A stretch of 22,167 nucleotides of DNA, from NCBI GenBank assembly GCA_045106175.1, contig JBGCEF010000044.1, positions 1 through 22,167 on the forward strand, read 5' to 3'. Positions 16,548 through 22,167 of this stretch are shown here, in pieces. The translations under genes and the position numbers were made by a program. A model generated the notes under the pieces. It saw only the letters and a program-made list of their open reading frames with translations, searched no databases and was not told where the DNA came from. Position 1 is the first letter of the stretch, and each line of letters starts with the position of its first letter. Source of the DNA: TMED27 sp045106175 (GTDB lineage: Bacteria; Pseudomonadota; Alphaproteobacteria; Micavibrionales; Micavibrionaceae).

Positions 16548-16571
16548 AGAATCGTATCACACGTTAGTGAA
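16543..16571 (-). promoter_or_regulatory. Candidate promoter of the response regulator-kinase operon
   Basis: On the minus strand, TTCACT (16566-16571) and TATACT (16543-16548) are separated by exactly 17 bases, about 47 bases before the response regulator ATG. The -10 box matches sigma70 consensus at five of six positions and the -35 box at four. The surrounding 148-base gap (16497-16644) contains no gene. A 12-base palindrome overlaps the -10 box. Confidence 0.5.
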
Positions 16572-16644
16572 CAAAGAATTTATAAAAGCACAGGTAATTC
16601 AAGTGTATGCAGAAAAACTAATCATATGTTTTATTATTGAAATT

Positions 16645-18520
16645 TTATTGCCTTGCTAGCGCAATATGAATTCTTTGATTTGATGGTTTTTGGACATTTT
16701 TTAGACGAAGGCGATAAACATAGATGGCCTCTAAGACACGTTGAACATAATTGCGCGTTTCATAGATAGGAATTAGTTCCATCCAGTCAATCCAACCTAT
16801 ATCTCCTTTTCTCGGATCTCCATATATTTTGAGCCATTTATCGACCCTGCCTGGCCCTGCGTTATAGGCAGCAATCGCGAGCGGGTATGATCCACCAAAA
16901 CGTGTAATCATCTGATTAAGGTAAGCACTTCCAAGGGTAATGTTATGACTTGGGCGAGATGTTAGCCAATTTGTATTGTGTTGAATTCCTAATTTACGCG
17001 CGGTTTCTTTTGCCGTTGCCGGCATTAGCTGCATCAATCCTCTTGCACCTACACGGCTTTTTGCGTTCACATCGAACACGCTTTCCTGACGGATTAACCC
17101 GTGAATAAGAGCCCATTCAACATTATTGATTTTTCTCAGCTGTGGTGTAATCACAGGATATGCTTGCGCCGTTAGAAACAGCCCCTTTGCCGTGGCTTTC
17201 TTTGAAATGTTTACGGCGTCGTAATTACGTCTCATCTCAATCGCTTTATCGGCTGCAAAGCGATATGCTTTTGATGTTTCGTTTTGATTAATAAAGGCTT
17301 TTAGGAAGAGGCTTGATTGTTTTTTATCGCCTTTTTGATCGTAATATTTTGATGCGCGAACAAGCTCGTTGCGTTCAAAACTCTGTTTTTCTTGCGATAA
17401 AATAACAGGGGGGACAGCATTGGGGAGGCTCTCTTTTATGCCCAATTCAGCTCCCGCCAACTGACCATAAAAGACCGTTTGATATTTTGCAGCAATAGCA
17501 TAGCTCTGTCTTGCGATTTTTTGATTGCCGACTTTTGTTGCAGCCCTACCCGCCCAATATGCCCCGCGAGCTTTACTGACGGGCGTTTTAACATTTTTAT
17601 ACATAGTTCGGAAATGGTCATATGCTTTTGTTGGCTGATTTAAAAATTGAAGTGCCAGCCATCCTGACAGCCATTCCGCCTGAGCATGCGCAAAGCCTTG
17701 CGTTTGTCCATGCCCGCTTGCGAGTGCGTAAGCCGCTCTATATTGCTTTTTTTCTAATAAGCGCCGGATAATGATATGACGTTCTCGCCACCATTGTTTT
17801 TGGTTTTGAATCTTATCTGCAGACGGCGCTCTTTTTAGAATTTCAATAGCGCCTGCATTTAATTTATTTTCTCGTCGCCAATGCAATCGTTCATATAAAA
17901 GACCGGGATCATTGCGTAAATATTTAGGAACTTTTTTAAGCAACCCATTTGCATTTGATTTTTCTGCGGCCAATGCAATTCTTGCTTCGGTTAAAGCAGG
18001 GAAACCATTGCCTAAAACTGATGCAATACCACGTGCATTTGAATATTGTTTTGAAAATAAGAGTGTATCAAGCCTGCGGGTATGGGCTTCACGGTTAATC
18101 ATTTTGCCGTATTTGCGATAGATTTGGCGTTGTTCATCACGGCTAAGATTAATATCACCCCACCATTTTCTCAGGATTTTTTGAGCCTCTTCTTTTCGCC
18201 CCTTCACCAATAACGCGTCGATATACAAATCTAACCCTTTAGCCGTTTCCGGCGGGTAATCATCGAACCATGCTATGATTTGGTCTGCGGATGCATTAGC
18301 AGGCATCGATTTCTCTGCCTTTTTTTCAAGCAACCAAACCTTTGGCCAATCTGGGTTTCGCCTTATAAACTGTGCTAATTCTTTATAATTTTCGACTGTA
18401 CCAGGGCGGGTTAAGCGCTCCCATGTTTTGATTTTGGCCGTTAGGCGATCCGCCATTACGGGATAGGAGACGAAGCAAGTGGGCAGCAAAAATAGCAACA
18501 AAAGCAGTAGTTTCTTGCAT
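16645..18520 (-). CDS. Soluble lytic murein transglycosylase (Slt family), start disrupted or non-canonical
   Basis: A periplasmic GH23 enzyme that cleaves peptidoglycan glycan strands to 1,6-anhydro products. An N-terminal signal-like segment (KK, then a Leu-rich core, ending SYPVMA) is followed by about 370 residues of helical repeats, the Slt superhelical ring. The catalytic domain has its acid Glu in GLIRQESVFDV (codon 17083-17085), GARGLMQLMPATA, and AIAAYNAGPGRVDKW. The signal peptide is in frame from about 18516, but its frame has no ATG there. ATGs at 18524 and 18520 are out of frame by one base; the next in-frame ATG (18456) sits exactly at the predicted cleavage site and would give an unexported 603-residue protein. 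I take 18520 with one extra base as the likely intended start. It is divergent from dapA, as in many alphaproteobacteria. Confidence 0.88.
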
Positions 18521-18543
18521 TCATGTGGCTGTCGATATAAATT
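18515..18543 (+). promoter_or_regulatory. Weak candidate promoter for dapA
   Basis: TTGCAT (18515-18520) lies 17 bases before TAAATT (18538-18543); the overlapping TATAAA at 18536-18541 is a better -10 box but sits only 15 bases from that -35. The site lies in the short divergent space, over the start of the transglycosylase gene. Motif match is mediocre and position is the main argument. Confidence 0.25.
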
Positions 18544-18582
18544 ACAGCTCTTTTTAATACTTAAACTTTTGAGAGATCGACC

Positions 18583-19473
18583 ATGTTTAAAGGATCCATT
18601 CCCGCTTTGATTACCCCTTTTGCTGAAGGGGAGATTGATTGGAAGAGCTTTGATCAATTTGTCGAGTGGCATATTGAACAGGGAAGCCATGGGCTTGTCC
18701 CAACGGGTACTACTGGTGAATCTCCGACTTTGTCGCATGATGAACATAACGCCATAGTCGAGCGATGCGTCGATATCGTCAAGCATAGAATTCCAGTTAT
18801 TGCAGGAACAGGATCGAATTCCACAAGAGAAGCGATAACACTCACTAAACATGCCAAAGATGCGGGTGCTGATGCGGCGCTCGTTGTGACGCCTTATTAC
18901 AATAAACCAACGCAAGACGGCATGTATGAGCATTTCAAGGCTATTCATGATGCGGTTGCCATTCCGATTGTTATTTATAATATTCCGGGCCGATGTATTG
19001 TTGATATGAGCGTTGAAACTATGGCTCGATTGGCAAAATTGCCAAATATCGTCGGTGTAAAAGATGCTACCAATGATTTGGGACGTCCAGTGAACGTGCG
19101 CCATGATATTGGTGAGGATTTTTGTCAGCTTTCAGGTGAAGATGCGACGGCGCCTGCGTTTTTAGCGCAAGGTGGGCATGGGTGTATCTCTGTTGTTGCC
19201 AATATTGCACCGCGTTTGAGCGCGGATATGCATGAAGCTTGGAATTCTGGTGACCTCATTAGATTTGCTGAAATTCGTGATTTGCTAAATCCCCTTGCAA
19301 ATGATTTGTTTTGTGAGAGCAATCCTGCTCCTGTTAAATTTGCAGCAAGCCTTTTGGGATTGTGTCGTGAGGATGTGCGTCGTCCTCTTCTCCCCGCAAG
19401 CCAAGATGCGCAAGGCAAGGTCATTAGCGCCATTGCCCATGCCGGATTAAAGCCTCTTAAAGCTGCGGCATAA
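18583..19473 (+). CDS. dapA: 4-hydroxy-tetrahydrodipicolinate synthase
   Basis: A 296-residue (beta/alpha)8 aldolase that condenses pyruvate with aspartate semialdehyde, the first step committed to lysine and meso-diaminopimelate for peptidoglycan. The Schiff-base lysine is K160 in VGVKDATND. The catalytic triad residues T43 (GTTGES), Y106 (PYYNKPT) and Y132 (IYNIPGR) are present, as is R137, which contacts the substrate carboxylate. Length equals the usual 290-300. The ribosome site (GAGAG) is modest. It leads a plus-strand run with smpB, 11 bases downstream, and is divergent from the lytic transglycosylase, placing wall synthesis and turnover back to back. Confidence 0.97.
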   Translation: MFKGSIPALITPFAEGEIDWKSFDQFVEWHIEQGSHGLVPTGTTGESPTLSHDEHNAIVERCVDIVKHRIPVIAGTGSNSTREAITLTKHAKDAGADAALVVTPYYNKPTQDGMYEHFKAIHDAVAIPIVIYNIPGRCIVDMSVETMARLAKLPNIVGVKDATNDLGRPVNVRHDIGEDFCQLSGEDATAPAFLAQGGHGCISVVANIAPRLSADMHEAWNSGDLIRFAEIRDLLNPLANDLFCESNPAPVKFAASLLGLCREDVRRPLLPASQDAQGKVISAIAHAGLKPLKAAA

Positions 19474-19484
19474 GGCCTTTTCAT

Positions 19485-19985
19485 ATGGCCTCCAAGAAAA
19501 ACGATAAAAAGAAAACAGGCATGATCTCTGTTAATAAGACAGTGGCAGAGAATAAACGTGCGCGTTTTGATTATGAAATTTTAGAGACATTTGAAGCCGG
19601 AATTATGCTTTGCGGGACGGAAGTTAAATCTTTACGTTTAGGACAATGTTCGCTTGCGGAAAGCTATGTTGGGCCTAAGGATGGTAATCTCTGGCTGTGG
19701 AATGCAAATATTCCTGAATACCAGCAAGCAGGACCGAAAATGCAGCATCAGCCGCAACAGGCGCGTAAATTATTGTTGCACAAACAGGAATTAAACAAAA
19801 TTATTGGAGCGGCAAACCGTGATGGTCAGACGATTATTGCTTTAAAACTGTATTTTAATGCACGCGGAATCGCTAAGTTAGAAATTGCGATTGGGCGTGG
19901 TAAGAAGCAACATGACAAACGCGATACTGAGAAAAAGCGCGATTGGAATAAGCAAAAAAATCGCCTTATGCGTGAAAAAGGATAG
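19485..19985 (+). CDS. smpB: SsrA-binding protein SmpB
   Basis: A 166-residue RNA-binding protein that delivers tmRNA to stalled ribosomes in trans-translation. The OB-fold core is clear: NKRARFDYEILETFEAGI, GTEVKSLRLGQCSLAESYV, and the region of LLLHKQELNKIIG and GLKLYF-like ALKLYFNARGIAKLEIAIGRG. The basic C-terminal tail (KKQHDKRDTEKKRDWNKQK), which forms a helix in the decoding centre, is intact and ends RLMREKG. The N-terminal extension is lysine-rich (about residues 3-11). An AAGG site precedes the ATG. It follows dapA by 11 bases and precedes the CidA/LrgA gene by two. The tmRNA gene itself is not in the window. Confidence 0.97.
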   Translation: MASKKNDKKKTGMISVNKTVAENKRARFDYEILETFEAGIMLCGTEVKSLRLGQCSLAESYVGPKDGNLWLWNANIPEYQQAGPKMQHQPQQARKLLLHKQELNKIIGAANRDGQTIIALKLYFNARGIAKLEIAIGRGKKQHDKRDTEKKRDWNKQKNRLMREKG

Positions 19986-19987
19986 CC

Positions 19988-20338
19988 ATGGTTCAAGGTT
20001 TTTTAATTTTGGTTGGGCTATTGATTGTCGGAAACGCTCTATCAAATATTTTTACACTGCCTATTCCCGGGTCTGTGATCGGTATGCTTATGCTGTTTTT
20101 TGGGCTGTGCCTTTATAAATCTGTACCAGAGGATTTAGGTAAAGTTTCGGATGGGTTGGTCGCGCATATTGGTTTGTTGTTTGTTCCGGCTGGCGCGGGA
20201 ATATCGCTTTATTTGAGCATGATTACAGAAAATTGGGTTGTGATTTTATCTGCTTCGGCGATCAGTACATTTTTGACGCTTATATTCAGCGTTTTGGTTT
20301 TTAGAGTACTACAGAAATATAAGGTCCAAAATGACTGA
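19988..20338 (+). CDS. CidA/LrgA family membrane protein
   Basis: A 116-residue protein with four hydrophobic helices (about 4-22, 29-43, 60-80, 84-108), matching the CidA/LrgA family. Conserved pieces are PIPGSVIGMLMLF and LVAHIGLLFVPAGAGI. The family was described as holin/antiholin-like in Staphylococcus, while the LrgAB-like pair PftAB of Bacillus subtilis acts in pyruvate uptake; sequence cannot decide between a murein hydrolase-related and a transport role here. An AAAAGGA site within the smpB end lies six bases before the ATG, and the gene overlaps the following lrgB-like gene by eight bases. Confidence 0.9.
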   Translation: MVQGFLILVGLLIVGNALSNIFTLPIPGSVIGMLMLFFGLCLYKSVPEDLGKVSDGLVAHIGLLFVPAGAGISLYLSMITENWVVILSASAISTFLTLIFSVLVFRVLQKYKVQND

Positions 20339-21041
20339 TATTCTTAGCGACCCTCTCGTCTCTTTATTTATTACGCTGCTTGCATTTTATGGTTTTGGAC
20401 ATATTCAAAAACGTTTTGGCGGGCATTCCATGCTTAATCCTGTTGTTTGGGCCATTATTGTTTGCGTCTGTTTTATTCAGCTTGTGGGCATTTCATATGA
20501 CGAATATATGCAAGGGGCCGGCATCATTCATTTTTTGTTGGGGCCTGTGACGGTTGCTCTTGCTGTTCCACTTTATCGATTGCTTGGCATGATTAAAAAG
20601 GATGCTAGGGCGTTATTGATCACCGTTTTTTGCGCCGCACTTATTTCTGCGTTTAGTGCATATGCCGTGATGGTTTTCATGGATGCACATCAGGATATGC
20701 AGCTTGCGATTACTTCGAAATCAGTGACTGCGCCTATTGCGATTGAAATTGCGAATAAAATTGGTACGCCAGAAAGTCTTGCTGTGCTTTTTGTTTTTGC
20801 GACTAATATTCCATGGCTTTTGCTGACTGGCTTTGTGTTTAAAGCGATGCGCATGAAAGATGACGATCTTTCACATCAAGCGCAGGGTTTAGCACTAGGA
20901 ACTGTTTGTCATGGGTTGGGTGTTGCACGTGCATTTCAGATTAGTGAAATTTGTGGGACATATTCTGTAATAGGGATGAGTATTATGGGGATTATCTCCG
21001 GCGTAGTTTTGCCGATCCTAATTATTATGTTTGTATTGTGA
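20331..21041 (+). CDS. LrgB/CidB family membrane protein
   Basis: A 236-residue polytopic membrane protein with roughly six hydrophobic helices. Family signatures are HFLLGPVTVALAVPLYR (about 67-83), TSKSVTAPIAIEIANKIG (about 128-145) and AQGLALGTVCHGLGVARAF (about 183-201). Normal family length. Its start overlaps the CidA/LrgA stop by eight bases, with AAGG seven bases upstream, the usual arrangement for this two-component membrane system, in which both proteins act together. It ends the dapA-smpB-lrgA-lrgB run before a hairpin terminator. It could be a pyruvate or other small carboxylate transporter or part of autolysis control. Confidence 0.92.
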   Translation: MTDILSDPLVSLFITLLAFYGFGHIQKRFGGHSMLNPVVWAIIVCVCFIQLVGISYDEYMQGAGIIHFLLGPVTVALAVPLYRLLGMIKKDARALLITVFCAALISAFSAYAVMVFMDAHQDMQLAITSKSVTAPIAIEIANKIGTPESLAVLFVFATNIPWLLLTGFVFKAMRMKDDDLSHQAQGLALGTVCHGLGVARAFQISEICGTYSVIGMSIMGIISGVVLPILIIMFVL

Positions 21042-21052
21042 TGACGTAATTA

Positions 21053-21070
21053 AGGGGGCCAAAGCCCCCT
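21053..21070 (+). terminator. Hairpin terminator between lrgB-like gene and recA
   Basis: AGGGGGC (21053-21059) pairs with GCCCCCT (21064-21070) around a CAAA loop, seven pairs of which six are G-C. On the plus strand the hairpin is followed by a T-rich stretch (ATTATTCTTATCTT). The two flanking genes converge here, so it may also stop recA transcription from the other side, where an AT-rich TTAATTA follows. Confidence 0.75.
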
Positions 21071-21092
21071 ATTATTCTTATCTTATACTAAA

Positions 21093-22167
21093 TTATGTTT
21101 TGCTTTTCTTAGGTTCTTCGACTTCTTTTGACGGGGGTTCGTCTTTGCTACCTGTTTTTGTCAGCATATCATCAGCGATTAACCCTGCATTTGCGCGAAT
21201 TTGTGTTTCTAATTTTTCTGAAATTTCAGGATTTTCACGTAAGAAATTTTTCGAATTTTCACGCCCCTGACCAATGCGCTGACCATCATATGAGAACCAT
21301 GCGCCGGATTTTTCAACGACTCCGCCGGCTACACCAAGATCAAGCAATTCACCCATTTTAGAAATGCCTTCGCCATACATAATGTCGAACTCAATTTGAC
21401 GGAATGGAGGGGCCATTTTGTTTTTAACAACTTTTACGCGGGTTTGGTTTCCAACCACTTCGTCTTTATCTTTGATCGCGCCTATGCGTCGGATATCGAG
21501 GCGAACTGAAGCATAGAATTTTAATGCGTTACCGCCTGTTGTTGTTTCAGGGGAGCCAAACATTACACCAATTTTCATACGGATTTGGTTGATGAAAATC
21601 ACGATTGTATTCGAACGTGAGATAGATCCCGTTAGTTTACGGAGCGCTTGTGACATTAAGCGTGCTTGAAGACCCATATGGCTGTCACCCATGTCGCCTT
21701 CTAATTCTGCGCGCGGAACAAGTGCCGCTACAGAATCAACAACCAATACGTCTAGTGCACCAGAGCGTACCAAGGTGTCGGTAATTTCAAGGGCTTGTTC
21801 GCCTGCATCGGGTTGCGAGATTAAAAGGTTATCGACATCTACGCCTAATTTCTTTGCATAGCCGGGGTCAAGTGCATGTTCCGCATCGACGATTGCACAT
21901 GTTCCACCTGCTTTTTGTGCTTCTGCGATTACATGTAGGGCAAGGGTTGTTTTACCTGAGCTTTCAGGGCCGAACACTTCTACAATACGTCCACGTGGCA
22001 AGCCGCCGATACCCAAACCGATATCCAATCCTAATGAACCCGTTGAGATTGATTCGACATTGATCTTTGCATCTTCGTCATTCAGCCTCATGATTGAGCC
22101 TTTACCAAAGGCGCGTTCAATTTGTTGAAGAGCAGCATCTAACGCTTGTTCTTTTGCAGTATCTTTT
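21093..22167 (-). CDS. recA: RecA recombinase (5' end cut by window edge)
   Basis: The DNA-strand-exchange ATPase for homologous recombination and SOS induction. The reading frame runs to the right edge and begins KDTAKEQALDAAL inside the window, so only roughly the first ten residues are missing; the internal ATG at 22091 in GKGSIMRLN is not the start. Visible motifs are Walker A GPESSGKTTLAL, Walker B LVVDSVAAL, the conserved loop 1 region with EGDMGDSHMGLQARLMSQALR, and loop 2 with NQIRMKIGVMFGSPETTTGG. The C-terminal tail is acidic and basic mixed (SKDEPPSKEVEEPKKSKT), as expected of the regulatory tail. Promoter and any LexA site lie outside the window. It converges on the lrgB-like gene. 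Confidence 0.98.
   Translation of the reverse strand, partial: KDTAKEQALDAALQQIERAFGKGSIMRLNDEDAKINVESISTGSLGLDIGLGIGGLPRGRIVEVFGPESSGKTTLALHVIAEAQKAGGTCAIVDAEHALDPGYAKKLGVDVDNLLISQPDAGEQALEITDTLVRSGALDVLVVDSVAALVPRAELEGDMGDSHMGLQARLMSQALRKLTGSISRSNTIVIFINQIRMKIGVMFGSPETTTGGNALKFYASVRLDIRRIGAIKDKDEVVGNQTRVKVVKNKMAPPFRQIEFDIMYGEGISKMGELLDLGVAGGVVEKSGAWFSYDGQRIGQGRENSKNFLRENPEISEKLETQIRANAGLIADDMLTKTGSKDEPPSKEVEEPKKSKT

Noticed and set aside
16590..16625. Imperfect hairpin downstream of the lytic transglycosylase (GCATACA...TGTGC then TTTT)
   Set aside because: The stem has a mismatch or bulge and few pairs, so terminator function is not supported.
18521..19104. In-frame upstream extension of the lytic transglycosylase to an 819-residue protein
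   Set aside because: The extra 194 or so residues are antisense to dapA, have low-complexity unnatural composition (many His, Asn, Arg) and no family resemblance; dapA is clearly the real gene there.

Overview
The window reads as ordinary chromosomal DNA of an alphaproteobacterium. The support is gene content and order: a separate Rieske/cytochrome b/cytochrome c1 set with a twin-arginine Rieske protein, a lytic transglycosylase divergent from dapA-smpB, and a DUF1285-CCA transferase pair divergent from a moxR-DUF58-DUF4159-amidotransferase-like operon. By eye the DNA is AT-leaning (not counted), which hints at a lineage outside the GC-rich Rhizobiales/Rhodobacterales; the sequence alone does not fix the genus. 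No tRNA, rRNA, insertion sequence, phage gene or CRISPR array was seen, and no gene-free stretch exceeds 300 bases (the longest are about 150).

Layout. 1-3994 (minus): petA-petB-petC for the cytochrome bc1 complex, followed by a small two-helix membrane protein starting at TTG, a DUF924 protein, and the first 41 codons of an aldehyde dehydrogenase cut by the left edge. 4148-5495 (plus): trmL and hemF. 5492-7410 (minus): an orphan small ORF, a CCA-adding enzyme and a DUF1285 protein. 7493-14135 (plus): moxR, DUF58, a BatA-like/DUF4159 membrane protein and a second large membrane protein with von Willebrand A-like and amidotransferase-like regions, a tightly overlapping and poorly understood envelope-associated AAA+ system. 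14148-16496 (minus): a LuxR-type response regulator followed by a hybrid histidine kinase, with a recognisable promoter. 16645-18520 (minus): a soluble lytic transglycosylase whose signal peptide lies in frame but has no ATG. 18583-21041 (plus): dapA, smpB and a CidA/LrgA-LrgB pair. 21093-22167 (minus): recA, 5' end cut by the right edge.

Functional themes are respiration and heme (bc1, HemF), tRNA modification and maturation (TrmL, CCA enzyme), ribosome rescue (SmpB), cell-wall precursor supply and turnover (DapA, transglycosylase, LrgAB-like proteins) and the MoxR/VWA module. The observations most worth a second look are a roughly 70-residue, two-helix insertion in cytochrome b, the broken or non-canonical start of the lytic transglycosylase, the degenerate metal-site motif in the DUF58 protein, and a palindrome on the -10 box of the two-component operon. 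I found no convincing evidence of a wholly new system.
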